DNA of 64,000 nucleotides from Companilactobacillus nodensis DSM 19682 = JCM 14932 = NBRC 107160 (GTDB taxonomy: Bacteria; Bacillota; Bacilli; Lactobacillales; Lactobacillaceae): positions 1-64,000 of the forward strand of contig NZ_BAMN01000006.1 in the NCBI RefSeq assembly GCF_000615905.1, given 5' to 3'. Under the pieces are notes generated by a model. It ran no database searches and was not told the DNA's origin. It saw only the letters and a list, made by a program, of their open reading frames with translations. A program made the position numbers and the translations under genes. This document shows, piece after piece, positions 25,278 through 34,796 of the stretch (position 1 is the stretch's first letter; each line of letters starts with the position of its first letter).

Positions 25278-25622
25278 ATGATTAAGGCAAGTTTTCACCA
25301 GAATGACAAACAACAGATTGATTCGTTTTTAATCACAGGGCATGCTGATTCAGGACCTTATGGTCAAGATTTGGTTTGTGCAGCTGTTTCGGCAGTGACG
25401 ATTGGAACAATCAACAATCTGGAGAAACTTACTAAGGCCAGTCCTCAGGTTGTACTTGATGAGGTCAACGGCGGTCATCTTGGCTGTCGTTTTGATGAAG
25501 CAGTATCTCACGATACGGCTTTACTACTGGATAATTTGTTTTATATCCTCAAGGATATTCAAGACAGTTATCCAGAGAACATTAATGTTCGAATACAAAA
25601 TAAAACTATAGATCTTGCTTAA
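25278..25622 (+). CDS. prp: Ribosomal-processing cysteine protease Prp
   Basis: Removes the N-terminal extension of L27, which is needed to assemble a working ribosome in Firmicutes. The catalytic histidine lies in TGHADSG and the catalytic cysteine in LVCAAVSA. Length 114 aa is normal. It sits between rplU and rpmA, the fixed position for this gene, and its own stop overlaps the region just before the rpmA ribosome binding site. Confidence 0.95.
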   Translation: MIKASFHQNDKQQIDSFLITGHADSGPYGQDLVCAAVSAVTIGTINNLEKLTKASPQVVLDEVNGGHLGCRFDEAVSHDTALLLDNLFYILKDIQDSYPENINVRIQNKTIDLA

Positions 25623-25635
25623 GGAGGTAAATCTC

Positions 25636-25908
25636 ATGCTTAAAATGAATTTACAATTTTTCTCTCACCATAAGGGTGGTGGATCAACTTCTAACGGCCG
25701 TGACTCAGCTGGTCGTAGATTAGGTGCAAAACGTTCTGATGGTCAATCAGTTCTAACTGGTGGAATCATCTACAGACAACGTGGAACAAAAATTCACCCT
25801 GGTGAAGGCGTTGGCCGTGGTGGCGACGATACATTGTTCGCACTTAAAGATGGTGTTGTTAAGTTTGAAAGACTTGGCAAAGACAGAAAGAAAGTTTCTG
25901 TATACTAA
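25636..25908 (+). CDS. rpmA: Ribosomal protein L27 (with Prp cleavage site)
   Basis: Large-subunit protein near the peptidyl transferase centre, 90 aa. The N-terminus [17 protein letters not shown] carries the Prp recognition motif LNLQxF-like; cleavage should expose the HHKGG start that reaches the active site. AAGGAGG (25622-25627) sets the ATG at 25636, rather than the in-frame TTG at 25615. Confidence 0.97.
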   Translation: MLKMNLQFFSHHKGGGSTSNGRDSAGRRLGAKRSDGQSVLTGGIIYRQRGTKIHPGEGVGRGGDDTLFALKDGVVKFERLGKDRKKVSVY

Positions 25909-25924
25909 TTCTTATATCTTACTT

Positions 25925-25952
25925 AAAAAGAGGACATTGTCCTCTTTTTTTT
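25925..25952 (+). terminator. Terminator of the L21-L27 operon
   Basis: AAAAAGAGGAC (25925-25935) pairs with GTCCTCTTTTT (25939-25949), followed by more T. Confidence 0.93.
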
Positions 25953-26049
25953 ATATAATTAACTAGAAATATTGCCATTAATAGTGAAATATTGGTAAGA
26001 TAATATGTAAAGTGTTTTTTTAACGTTTAATCAATCGAGGAGAATAAAA

Positions 26050-26613
26050 ATGTCAATTTCAGTAAATGAATTTAAAAACGGTTTGACTATCGAAGTTAAA
26101 GATGGAATCTGGCGTGTTATCGAATTCCAACACGTTAAGCCAGGTAAGGGTAGCGCCTTTGTTCGTTCAAAGTTAAAGAACTTGAGAACTGGTGCTGTTC
26201 AAGAAATGACTTTTAGATCAACTGCTAAAGTTGAAAAAGCTACAATTGAGAACAAGAAGATGCAATATCTATATGCTGATGGTACAAACCACGTCTTCAT
26301 GGATACTGCCACTTATGAACAACTTTCACTTCCTCAAGAAGAAATCAAAGAACAATTGAAATTCTTGAAGGAAAATATGGAAGTTAACGTTTTGATGTAT
26401 GGTGGTGAAACACTTGGTGTCGATCTTCCTAATACAGTTGACTTGAAGGTTGCCTCAACAGAAGCATCGATCAAGGGTGACACACAATCAGGTGGTTCTA
26501 AACCAGCTACTATGGAAACAGGTGTTGTTGTACAAGTACCATTCTTCGTTAACGAAGGTGATATGCTAACAATCAACACACAAGATGGTACATATATTTC
26601 ACGTACCAACTAA
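26050..26613 (+). CDS. efp: Elongation factor P
   Basis: Relieves ribosomes stalled at proline runs by binding between the P and E sites. Three beta-barrel domains in 187 aa (normally 185). The loop tip [10 protein letters not shown] places K33 where modified lysine or its equivalent sits. GAGGAG precedes the ATG. A weak promoter (TTGCCA at 25972, TAAGAT at 25996) may drive it. It leads an efp-asp23-nusB group. Confidence 0.97.
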   Translation: MSISVNEFKNGLTIEVKDGIWRVIEFQHVKPGKGSAFVRSKLKNLRTGAVQEMTFRSTAKVEKATIENKKMQYLYADGTNHVFMDTATYEQLSLPQEEIKEQLKFLKENMEVNVLMYGGETLGVDLPNTVDLKVASTEASIKGDTQSGGSKPATMETGVVVQVPFFVNEGDMLTINTQDGTYISRTN

Positions 26614-26636
26614 TTTTTGATTATGGAGATAAGTTT

Positions 26637-27056
26637 ATGGCTGAACAAAAGTATGTTTCTCTACAACAAGATAGTGGAAAAGTAAAAGGTAATGTTGAAA
26701 TCTCACATCAAGTTATTGAGATCCTCTTAGGCATCGCTACTAATCAAGTAGATGGTGTTTATGAAATGCGTGGTACACTTTCTAACAGAATTGATTCACT
26801 TTTCGGTATAATCAATCATGGAAAAGGTGTCGACGTAGTTTTTGATGATGACAAGATTTCTGCAAATGTATTCGTCTATTTAGAATACGGCGTATCAATT
26901 CCTAAAGTATCATTAGAAATCCAAAAATCAGCCATTGAACAGCTTGAATTCATGACCGATTTGGCTTTAAAAGAAATCAACGTGCATGTTGTAGGTTTAA
27001 TCGCTAAGAAAGAATCTGGCGAAGTAGAACGTGTAACAACGGATAAAAAGGAATAA
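26637..27056 (+). CDS. Asp23/Gls24 family protein (YqhY-like)
   Basis: A 139-aa Asp23/Gls24 domain protein, similar to Bacillus YqhY, which sits in the accA-efp-nusB neighbourhood and has been linked to control of fatty-acid synthesis. The domain starts with GNVEISHQVIEILLGIATNQVDGVYEM and continues to EINVHVVGL. There is no membrane anchor. It lies 23 bases after efp and 5 bases before nusB, so it is co-transcribed. Confidence 0.92.
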   Translation: MAEQKYVSLQQDSGKVKGNVEISHQVIEILLGIATNQVDGVYEMRGTLSNRIDSLFGIINHGKGVDVVFDDDKISANVFVYLEYGVSIPKVSLEIQKSAIEQLEFMTDLALKEINVHVVGLIAKKESGEVERVTTDKKE

Positions 27057-27061
27057 TACAA

Positions 27062-27469
27062 GTGATTATAACTAGACATAATATCAGAGAACTTGCTGTT
27101 CAAACTCTTTTTTCCATTGAGACTACTAAAGATGATCCAGACACAGCTATTGCGTCAGTAATGGAACTGTCAGACTTAGCGGAACAAGATGTGCCCGATT
27201 ATTTGAACTTCTTAGTTTCTGGAACCATTGAAAAGCAAGATGAATTAGATGCAAGTATATCTAAACATTTGAAGAATAAGTGGACTATCGGACGTTTGTC
27301 ACGAATTGATCGTGCGATTTTACGTGTCGGTTTGTTTGAAATGGAAAATAGTCTTGAAGTTCCAAAAAAGGTTGCGATTAACGAGGCAATTGAATTAGCC
27401 GGCGAGTTCGGCGATAAAGATTCAAAGGCTTTCATAAATGGAATTCTATCTAACTTTGTTGAAGGGTAA
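27062..27469 (+). CDS. nusB: Transcription antitermination factor NusB
   Basis: All-helical protein that with NusE binds boxA RNA in rRNA operons. Length 135 aa is normal, with RELAVQTLFSIE at the start and the conserved LSRIDRAILRVGLFEM segment. It starts with GTG at 27062; AAGGAATAAT supplies the ribosome binding site. Confidence 0.96.
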   Translation: MIITRHNIRELAVQTLFSIETTKDDPDTAIASVMELSDLAEQDVPDYLNFLVSGTIEKQDELDASISKHLKNKWTIGRLSRIDRAILRVGLFEMENSLEVPKKVAINEAIELAGEFGDKDSKAFINGILSNFVEG

Positions 27470-27497
27470 AGGCTGGTCTTTTTGACCAGTCTTTTTA
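27470..27497 (+). terminator. nusB terminator
   Basis: AGGCTGGTC (27470-27478) pairs with GACCAGTCT (27484-27492), followed by a T-run. Confidence 0.88.
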
Positions 27498-27512
27498 TAT
27501 GGTGAATTATAA

Positions 27513-28379
27513 ATGAAATTATTAGACGGAAAAGCAGTAGCTAGTGCATTAGACGAATCGATGGGTAAGCGTGTAGCATCATTGAAGGAACAAAATATTA
27601 CGCCTGGATTAGCGGTAATATTGGTTGGTAACAATGGTGCGAGTTCTGTATACGTAAGAAATAAGAAACGCCGTGCTGAGAAATTAGGCTTCAATTTTCA
27701 ACTGATTCATTATGAAGAAACTGTAACTGAAACTGAGATCTTAAATAAAATTGATGAATTAAATCATGATGATAATATAGATGGATTTATAGTACAATTA
27801 CCTTTACCGGATCAAATCGATGAAGAAAAAGTTATTCAAGCGATTGATCCTAAAAAAGATGTTGATGGATTCTCCCCAATCAATGTTGGTAATTTATGGA
27901 TCGGCGATTCAACTATCAAACCAGCAACAGCTGACGGGATCATTAAAATGTTGGATTATTACAATGTTAGATTAAAGGGTAAGAATGCAGTTGTTATTGG
28001 GCGCAGCAATATTGTTGGTAAGCCAGTAGCTGCTTTGTTATTGGAACGTAACGCTACAGTTACTATCGCACATATTTTTACGAAAGATCTCCCTTCTATT
28101 GCAAGTAGAGCAGATGTATTAGTTGTTGCCATCGGTGACCCTAAGTTTATTGATAGCAAGTACATCAAAGAAGGTGCAGTCGTGGTCGATGTTGGTATGA
28201 ATCATGACGAAAATGGCAAGTTGTGTGGTGATGTTGATTTTGAGGATGTAAAAGATAAAGTCAGCATGATCTCACCAGTACCAGGCGGTGTTGGTCCAAT
28301 GACAATTACTTCATTAATGGATATGACAATTGTATTAGCCGAAGAAAGAGCAAAAAGAATAAATGGATCAAAAGGATAA
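27513..28379 (+). CDS. folD: Methylene-THF dehydrogenase / methenyl-THF cyclohydrolase
   Basis: Bifunctional one-carbon enzyme that interconverts 5,10-methylene- and 10-formyl-THF. The substrate site has YVRNKKRRAEKLG with catalytic K near residue 54, DGFIVQLPLP, and the NADP-binding GRSNIVGKPVAALLL motif. The C-terminal PVPGGVGPMTITSLM signature is present. Length 288 aa. It overlaps xseA by 17 bases. Confidence 0.97.
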   Translation: MKLLDGKAVASALDESMGKRVASLKEQNITPGLAVILVGNNGASSVYVRNKKRRAEKLGFNFQLIHYEETVTETEILNKIDELNHDDNIDGFIVQLPLPDQIDEEKVIQAIDPKKDVDGFSPINVGNLWIGDSTIKPATADGIIKMLDYYNVRLKGKNAVVIGRSNIVGKPVAALLLERNATVTIAHIFTKDLPSIASRADVLVVAIGDPKFIDSKYIKEGAVVVDVGMNHDENGKLCGDVDFEDVKDKVSMISPVPGGVGPMTITSLMDMTIVLAEERAKRINGSKG

Positions 28380-29721
28380 TTCTAAATATTTAACTGTTAC
28401 AGCATTATCACAATATTTAAAACGAAAATTTGACGTGGACCCTTATTTGGGGCACGTCTATTTAATGGGCGAAATTTCTAATTACCGTCCGCGTCCTAAT
28501 TCGCATCAATATTTTTCATTAAAAGATAATAAAGCTAAAATATCAGCTATTATGTTCAAGTCTGCTTTTAGTAAAGTGAAGTTTGTACCTGAGGAAGGCA
28601 TGAAGGTACTTGTTCGTGGCAGAATATCCCTGTATGAGCCTAGTGGCACGTACCAGATATATGTGGACTCGATGGAACCAGATGGTCTTGGAGCGCTTTA
28701 TTTGGCTTTGGAACAATTGAAGAAGAAACTTGCTCAGCAAGGTATCTTTGACCTGCCCAAAAAGTCAATTCCACAATTCCCTAAGCAAATTGCGGTTGTT
28801 ACGAGTCAGTCTGGTGCTGTTATACACGATATTATGACGACCGTTGAGCGACGTTATCCGATCGCACAAATTGTTTTGTTCCCGGCACAAGTTCAAGGTG
28901 ACGGTGCTGCTAAGACGATTGTTGATCAATTGAAGCGCATCAACGAAAAAGGTTATTTCGATACTATTATTATTGGACGTGGTGGGGGATCAATTGAAGA
29001 TCTGTGGCCATTCAACGAAGAAATAGTTGCTCAGGCGATTGTTTCGAGTAATATTCCAGTTATTTCGTCAGTTGGACATGAGACCGATACGACAATTGCT
29101 GATATGGTAGCTGATCTGCGTGCTGCGACACCAACTGCGGCTGCAGAATTGGCAACACCGGTTTTGAGGGATGTTTTGTTGCATCTGCAAGATCTAAATG
29201 TACGGATGTATAACGCTCAGAATCAGATAATTCAGAATTATCGTGATCGAGTAACAAATTTTGCCAACAATGTTTATTTACAGCATCCTGAGCGGATCTA
29301 TGATGATTATCGTCTAAGAGTTGATAAGTCATCTGATAAGCTGTATCAAACTATGTTGGGATTGATCCATAATTCCAAACAAGCGATGTATGACCAAGAA
29401 AATCGTCTGGTAAAAAGTTCACCGCGAGATCAATTGCATTATTACGATACAACCGTAAATAATCTGACTCAGCGAATGCTGACGTCAGTTAGACAACTTA
29501 TTAATAGTAAGAAAAATACATTCGGTAGCAGGGTAGCAGCATTGGATTCACTGAGCCCACTGAAGACGTTGAGTCGTGGATATGCAATTCCAACGAATAA
29601 TAATAATAAGATATTGGAACGTACTAGTGATTATAAAATTAATGATGAAGTTAATTTGAAAGTTATCGATGGTACTGTTACCTTAGTGACTAAGGATATA
29701 AGTGAGGACAATAATGGCTGA
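28363..29721 (+). CDS. xseA: Exodeoxyribonuclease VII large subunit
   Basis: Catalytic subunit of ExoVII, which degrades single-stranded DNA from both ends and helps in mismatch and SOS repair. The N-terminal OB-fold (about 8-105, [21 protein letters not shown]) is followed by the conserved catalytic core with [28 protein letters not shown] and [13 protein letters not shown]. The C-terminal coiled region carries XseB. Length 452 aa is normal. Confidence 0.96.
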   Translation: MDQKDNSKYLTVTALSQYLKRKFDVDPYLGHVYLMGEISNYRPRPNSHQYFSLKDNKAKISAIMFKSAFSKVKFVPEEGMKVLVRGRISLYEPSGTYQIYVDSMEPDGLGALYLALEQLKKKLAQQGIFDLPKKSIPQFPKQIAVVTSQSGAVIHDIMTTVERRYPIAQIVLFPAQVQGDGAAKTIVDQLKRINEKGYFDTIIIGRGGGSIEDLWPFNEEIVAQAIVSSNIPVISSVGHETDTTIADMVADLRAATPTAAAELATPVLRDVLLHLQDLNVRMYNAQNQIIQNYRDRVTNFANNVYLQHPERIYDDYRLRVDKSSDKLYQTMLGLIHNSKQAMYDQENRLVKSSPRDQLHYYDTTVNNLTQRMLTSVRQLINSKKNTFGSRVAALDSLSPLKTLSRGYAIPTNNNNKILERTSDYKINDEVNLKVIDGTVTLVTKDISEDNNG

Positions 29722-29953
29722 GAAAAAAAAGACATTTGAAGATAATTTAGCTGATTTAGAAGAAATAGTTACCAATCTAGAGGCTGGTAATGTTCCTCTG
29801 GAAGAAGCAATGGAAAAGTTTAAAAAGGGTGTTGCTTTAAGCAAGAGCCTTGAAAAAACGTTGAATAATGCAGAGAGTACCGTAACTAAGATCATGCAGG
29901 CAGATGGTACAGAAGAGAACTTAACCGATGACAAGACTGAGGATAAAGAATAA
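29714..29953 (+). CDS. xseB: Exodeoxyribonuclease VII small subunit
   Basis: A 79-aa helical hairpin that coats the coiled arm of XseA. The signature [23 protein letters not shown] is typical; the acidic tail is longer than the family minimum. GAGG lies 6 bases before the ATG at 29714. It overlaps the xseA end by 8 bases. Confidence 0.95.
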   Translation: MAEKKKTFEDNLADLEEIVTNLEAGNVPLEEAMEKFKKGVALSKSLEKTLNNAESTVTKIMQADGTEENLTDDKTEDKE

Positions 29954-29955
29954 TC

Positions 29956-30802
29956 ATGGATATTAAAGATTTTAAAAAATTTCATGAAACAGTTCTGCCT
30001 GAGTTCGATGAATTTTTGACAAATAAAATTAATGCTGAAATAAAACAGCCCACATTAAGGGATGCAATGTTGTATTCGATTAATGCTGGTGGTAAGCGTG
30101 TTCGTCCTATGTTGATGTTGGCGGTCGTTTATTCATGTGGTACCAAGCTAGAAGATTTGTATCAATACTATGATATAGCCGGTGCTATTGAGTTGATTCA
30201 TACATATTCATTGATACATGATGATCTGCCAGAGATGGACAATGATGATTATCGCCGTGGTAAGTTGTCTAATCATAAGAAGTTTGGTGTTGGTCCAGCT
30301 GTTTTGGCAGGTGATGGATTATTAACGCAAGCTTTCTATTGGATCGCTAAGTCAAACCTTGATACAAGCAAGCGTATGGCCGCTGTCAGGATATTGGCAC
30401 ACAATGCCGGACCGATGGGTATGGTTGCTGGACAAATGACTGACATTACCAAAGAAGACCGTCAGTTAAATGAAGAAGAATTAACGACATTACACAAACA
30501 AAAAACAGCTGATTTGATTACGGCTGCGATTACTATTGGCGCATTTTGTGCGGGTCATGATTTATCAACACTTAGTTGAGTATGCTAACTATGTGGGATT
30601 GGCCTTTCAAGTCAAAGACGATTTGGATGATTTCGGCAGTGAAGAAGATGCTGATAAGAACACATTTCCAAATTTGATTGGCAAAGATGCAACTGAAGAG
30701 AAATTACGTAATTTAGTTAAAGACGCATTAAATGCAGTATTAAAAGAACAGAAATTCGATAAAAATCTGATGGTAAGTTTTTTGGATTATTTTAAGGACT
30801 AG
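29956..30802 (+). pseudogene. ispA: Farnesyl diphosphate synthase, frameshifted
   Basis: Makes C15 farnesyl diphosphate for undecaprenyl phosphate and other lipids. The first frame (to 30579) has GGKRVRPML and the first Asp motif DDLPEMD. The second frame (from about 30569 to 30802) has the second Asp motif DDLDD. Both halves are well conserved but they meet at 30569-30577, where a jump to the +1 frame is needed. The joint lies at CACTTA (30569-30574) and fits loss of 8 bases between two copies of this hexamer (inference). With ispA normally needed, an assembly error or a very recent mutation is likely. Confidence 0.88.
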
Positions 30803-30811
30803 GTGAAAAGA

Positions 30812-31636
30812 TTGGCAAAAAAAAGGGTAGACGTTTTATTAGTCGAACAAAATTTATTTGAATCACGTGAACAAGCAAAGCGTTCAATTATGGCTGGAGA
30901 GGTTTATAACCAAGACAATTTGCGTTTTGACAAACCAGGTGAAAAAATTGATCCTGATACTATTTTGCACGTGGTTGAAGTTGCACACAGCAAGTATGTG
31001 AGCCGTGGTGGATACAAATTGGAAAAGGCTGTCGAATCGTTCAATATAGATTTGAAAGATAAGATCTGTTTGGATATTGGTTCATCAACTGGCGGTTTTA
31101 CTGACGTAGCTTTGCAAAATGGAGCTAAGCTAGTATATGCCTTGGATGTTGGCTATAATCAGCTTGCTTGGAAGCTTAGAAGTGACGATAGAGTGGTTGT
31201 TATGGAACGTGTTAATTTCCGTTACAGCAAGCCTGACGACTTTCACGAAGGTCTGCCACAATTTGCCATGACTGATGTTTCGTTTATTTCCTTAGAGTTG
31301 ATCTTGCCACCAATGTTTAATATTATTCTTCCTGGTTCTGAAGCAGCATGTTTGATCAAACCACAATTTGAAGCCGGTCCAGAGAACGTCGGTAAACACG
31401 GAATTGTTCGTGATCATAAGGTTCATAAAATGGTCTTAGAGAAGATTCTAGATTTTGCCAAAGAAACAGGGTTCATTGTTAAGGGCTTGGACTTCTCACC
31501 GATCAAGGGTGGAGAAGGTAATATTGAATTCTTGATGCACATTCAAAAGCCAGAAACAGAACAAGAAGGCCAAATCTTAGACAATGTTTCAATTAGTGAT
31601 ACCATGGAAGCTGCTTATTCAAGTTTGAACAAATAG
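30812..31636 (+). CDS. tlyA: TlyA-family rRNA methyltransferase (S4 domain)
   Basis: 16S/23S rRNA 2'-O-methyltransferase-like protein, often called hemolysin A. An N-terminal S4 RNA-binding domain (about 1-62) and an FtsJ-like SAM-dependent domain with CLDIGSSTGGFTDVAL, ALDVGYNQLAW and MTDVSFISLE. The TTG at 30812 is preferred as start because AGGTGA lies 5 bases before it; a GTG at 30803 lies inside that site. In Bacillus argR follows; here recN comes 12 bases later. Confidence 0.93.
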   Translation: MAKKRVDVLLVEQNLFESREQAKRSIMAGEVYNQDNLRFDKPGEKIDPDTILHVVEVAHSKYVSRGGYKLEKAVESFNIDLKDKICLDIGSSTGGFTDVALQNGAKLVYALDVGYNQLAWKLRSDDRVVVMERVNFRYSKPDDFHEGLPQFAMTDVSFISLELILPPMFNIILPGSEAACLIKPQFEAGPENVGKHGIVRDHKVHKMVLEKILDFAKETGFIVKGLDFSPIKGGEGNIEFLMHIQKPETEQEGQILDNVSISDTMEAAYSSLNK

Positions 31637-31648
31637 GTGAAAATATAA

Positions 31649-33346
31649 ATGCTGAAAGAATTAATAATTAATAATTTTGCTATTATTAACGAATTACAAA
31701 TTGATTTCAAAAGTGGGATGACTGCCTTGACTGGTGAAACTGGTGCAGGTAAGTCGATCATTATTGACGCATTAGGATTATTAGTCGGAAGCCGATCTTC
31801 TGTTGACTTTATACGTACGGGTCAAGATAGTTTAAAAGTCCAAGGATTATTTGAAGTTAGTTCAAGTAGTCCTGTTTTTGGCATTTTGGATAAGTACGGA
31901 ATTGATCACGCTGACAAGTCGATCATTATCAAGCGTGAAATCAATCGTAAGGGCCGAAATGTTTGTCGGTTGAATGAAGAGTTAGTTAACACTACGACTC
32001 TGAAAGAAATCGGTAAGTATCTGGTTGAGATTCACGGTCAAAATCAGCAGCAAGAATTATTGGATGAAGATAATCACATCGACATCCTAGATCGATTTGC
32101 GGATGACAAATTAGAAGATTTGTTAAACCAATATCATGAATTATTTGATAATTACCAGAATAAAAGGGCCAGACTTCGTGCAATCCAAAAGGATTCACAA
32201 AACCTGGCTCAAAGAATTGACATGTTAAAATTTCAAACCGAAGAAATCGACAGCACGCAGATTAAAAAGGGAGAAGATGATGATCTTGAAGAAGAGAAGA
32301 ATCATCTAGCTAACTTTGAAAAAATCAGCAGTGCGTTACAAGAAAGTTATCGGACACTGTCAGAGAACAATATCGGTGTGGTTGATGCACTGGGTAATGC
32401 TCGTGAACAACTAGATGATATTAGTGGTTACGATAAGGTGTATAAGGAATTATACGATTCGATCAATGGTGCTTATTATCAAATTCAAGATGATATGTCG
32501 ACGATCTCTGATCAATTGGATGGATTAGACTTCGATGAAGATCGATTGGATGAGATTCAAAAGCGTCTGATAGCATTAGATAATCTGAAGAAAAAGTATG
32601 GTCCAACATTAGACGAGGTTATTCAGTTCGGAATCGATGCTCATGATGAATTATCGAAGATCGATGTCGATGACTCTACTGAGGCTAAACTAGTTCAAGA
32701 TATTAAAGATACCCAAGATCAACTGATGCAGTTAGGTAAGCAATTATCTGATGAACGTCATCAAGTTGCAACTGGGCTGGAAAAGTCGATCAACTACCAA
32801 TTAAAAGAGCTGTATATGAAGAACTCTAGATTTAATGTCGGTTTCAAAACACTTGATGAGGATTCGATAACCGAAAAGGGGATCGATCAAGTTAGATTTA
32901 ACCTCAAAACTAATGTCGGTGAAGATTTCAAACCATTGGCAAGAGTTGCATCTGGTGGTGAATTGTCACGTGTGATATTAGCATTCGAAGCTATAATCGC
33001 TGAAAAGATGAATGTTGAAACAATCATCTTCGATGAAATTGACACTGGTGTCAGCGGACGAGTTGCTCAGGCCATTGGAGATAAAATTTATCGAGTCGCT
33101 CAAGCAGTGCAAGTATTGTGTATCACACATTTACCGCAAGTCGCAGCCATGAGTGACCGTCAATTCCAAATCGAAAAAAAGACCACCAAGAACAAAACCT
33201 CAACCTCGGTTTCGTTACTTAGTGATCATGATAGAATTGATGCCATTTCATTGATGTTAGCAGGTACAAAGGTGACTGATCTTACTAAAGAGCACGCTCA
33301 AGAGTTGCTTGAGTTAGCTCAAGGAGAACAGAAACGATTAGACTAG
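31649..33346 (+). CDS. recN: DNA repair protein RecN
   Basis: SMC-like ATPase that gathers broken DNA ends in recombination repair. The Walker A motif GETGAGKS is at about residues 30-37. A coiled-coil arm with the central ZIP region spans about 155-360. The C-terminal half has SGGELSRVILAFEAI and the Walker B IIFDEIDTGVSG. Length 565 aa is normal. No LexA box lies immediately upstream. It converges with, and overlaps by 9 bases, the SOS-regulated minus-strand gene. Confidence 0.96.
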   Translation: MLKELIINNFAIINELQIDFKSGMTALTGETGAGKSIIIDALGLLVGSRSSVDFIRTGQDSLKVQGLFEVSSSSPVFGILDKYGIDHADKSIIIKREINRKGRNVCRLNEELVNTTTLKEIGKYLVEIHGQNQQQELLDEDNHIDILDRFADDKLEDLLNQYHELFDNYQNKRARLRAIQKDSQNLAQRIDMLKFQTEEIDSTQIKKGEDDDLEEEKNHLANFEKISSALQESYRTLSENNIGVVDALGNAREQLDDISGYDKVYKELYDSINGAYYQIQDDMSTISDQLDGLDFDEDRLDEIQKRLIALDNLKKKYGPTLDEVIQFGIDAHDELSKIDVDDSTEAKLVQDIKDTQDQLMQLGKQLSDERHQVATGLEKSINYQLKELYMKNSRFNVGFKTLDEDSITEKGIDQVRFNLKTNVGEDFKPLARVASGGELSRVILAFEAIIAEKMNVETIIFDEIDTGVSGRVAQAIGDKIYRVAQAVQVLCITHLPQVAAMSDRQFQIEKKTTKNKTSTSVSLLSDHDRIDAISLMLAGTKVTDLTKEHAQELLELAQGEQKRLD

Positions 33347-33661
33347 ATTGATCGATTTGATTTGTTCTAATTGAACGATTTTAAAAAATGAATTATTGAT
33401 TTTTAGAATATATTTATTTTGATTGATTCGTTTAATCAGCTTGCCATGAAACTGTTCATCGTTTACCATAGTTACAATAATAGAATATTGTTTTTGAAAA
33501 CTCTGATTGGCAAAGATATCAAGTTGCTTGAGAGGCATTTGCTTGAGGTGGGTATTAACTTCGCCTAGTTTGAAATCAAAATTTCTGTCAATAAATGTGG
33601 CAGTATTAGTAATAATGGTTTTGGCTATTGTGTTGTTGAGACGTGATTGTTTTACTTGCAT
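33338..33661 (-). CDS. SOS-controlled small protein, probably YolD-like
   Basis: A 107-aa protein starting MQVKQSRLNNTIAK. The C-terminal half (about 45-107) has the shape of the YolD-like domain: a strand YSIIVTMVNDEQFHGKLIK, a turn, then KYILKINNSFFKIVQLEQI, ending in hydrophobics. YolD-like proteins usually accompany SOS-induced Y-family DNA polymerases of the UvrX/UmuC type; here no polymerase is adjacent. The family call is tentative. GGGGG lies 9 bases before the ATG. Two LexA operators lie at its promoter. Confidence 0.7.
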   Translation of the reverse strand: MQVKQSRLNNTIAKTIITNTATFIDRNFDFKLGEVNTHLKQMPLKQLDIFANQSFQKQYSIIVTMVNDEQFHGKLIKRINQNKYILKINNSFFKIVQLEQIKSINLV

Positions 33662-33674
33662 GTTTGGAAACCCC

Positions 33675-33724
33675 CGAACGCTTGTTTGTGTCTCTATTAT
33701 ACGAACCTCTGTTCGTTTAAGCAA
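33675..33724 (-). promoter_or_regulatory. SOS promoter with two LexA boxes
   Basis: On the minus strand, TTGCTT (33719-33724), a 17-bp spacer and TATAAT (33696-33701). A LexA box CGAAC-N4-GTTCG (33702-33715) fills most of the spacer and touches the -10. A second near-perfect box (33675-33688, CGAACGCTTGTTTG on the plus strand) covers the expected start of transcription. Confidence 0.9.
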
Positions 33725-33838
33725 CTATATTTTAATTTTTCTTAATTAATTCTTCTGTCTAAAGCCGCAAAGTCTTGAAAACACAACGAATCTATTGCAT
33801 TATAGATATCATAATAATAGATAAGTAGGGATAGTTAA

Positions 33839-34449
33839 ATGTCAACAAGGGGAATGTTAATCGTATTGTCAGGTCCTTCCGGAGTGGGAAAAGGAACTGT
33901 TAGAAAAGCTATGTTAAAGAAGTCATCAATTAGATTTGATTACTCAGTTTCGATGACCACTCGTAATATGCGACCTGGAGAAGTTGATGGGGTCGATTAT
34001 TATTTCCGAACAAATGAAGAGTTCGAAGAAGAAATTGCAAATGACGGTATGCTTGAATATGCTAAGTATGTCGATCATTACTATGGAACACCATTGAAGT
34101 ATGTTAATGAGAAGTTAGATGCTGGAATCGATGTTTTATTAGAGATTGAAGTTAATGGTGCTATGCAAGTTCGTGAAAAGATGCCAGATGGTGTATTTAT
34201 TTTCTTAACACCACCTGATCTTCCTAGCTTACGTCGTCGTATTACACACCGTGGAACAGAGATATTAAGACGATCGATAAGCGAATGGAACAAGCCAAAA
34301 AAGAAATTGAAATGATGTCAAACTATGACTATGCCGTAGTTAATGATAAAATACCTAATGCAGTCAAAAAAATTGAAGGTATAATTAGAAGTGAACACTT
34401 AAGAGTGCCACGTGTAATTGACAAATACAAAAAAATAATAGGAGAATGA
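33839..34449 (+). pseudogene. gmk: Guanylate kinase, frameshifted
   Basis: Converts GMP to GDP with ATP and is normally essential. The first frame has the P-loop GPSGVGKGT and [17 protein letters not shown]. At about 34256-34262 the frame is lost: GAGATATT is seen where GAGGATATT would give [16 protein letters not shown] and carry on, in the frame of 34261, to [18 protein letters not shown] and the stop at 34447. One missing G thus restores a normal 204-aa enzyme. An error is likely. Confidence 0.92.
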
Positions 34450-34453
34450 TAAT

Positions 34454-34708
34454 ATGATTATTTATCCATCAATCGATAAGTTATTAGACAGAGTGGACTC
34501 ACGTTACTCATTAGCTGTATTGGCAGCTAAGAGAGCTCATGAACTAGAAAATGGTGACATTGAGTTGTTAAGCAAGTACGAATCACCAAGAACCATTGGT
34601 AAAGCATTCGAAGAAATTGCTGATGACAAAATTGAAATCGATCCTAACTCAATCCTTCTTGAAAAAGAAGCTGAAAAAGTTGAAGAAGAGAAAAAAGAAG
34701 AAGATTAA
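34454..34708 (+). CDS. rpoZ: RNA polymerase omega subunit
   Basis: Small subunit that helps RNA polymerase assembly. An 84-aa protein with [31 protein letters not shown] at the start (only the core [16 protein letters not shown] is diagnostic) and a very acidic, glutamate-rich tail. It is placed 4 bases after gmk. In many relatives coaBC follows; here priA does. Confidence 0.96.
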   Translation: MIIYPSIDKLLDRVDSRYSLAVLAAKRAHELENGDIELLSKYESPRTIGKAFEEIADDKIEIDPNSILLEKEAEKVEEEKKEED

Positions 34709-34717
34709 TTAATACTT

Positions 34718-34758
34718 CCTTCACTGATTGTCGACAAGATAATGGTGGAGGCTTTTTT
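34718..34758 (+). terminator. Probable terminator between rpoZ and priA
   Basis: CCTTCAC (34718-34724) pairs with GTGGAGG (34745-34751), inside which TTGTC pairs with GACAA. Six T follow. Confidence 0.7.
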
Positions 34759-34796
34759 ATTATTAGATATATTAGATATATAGGTGGTGAGAAGTT

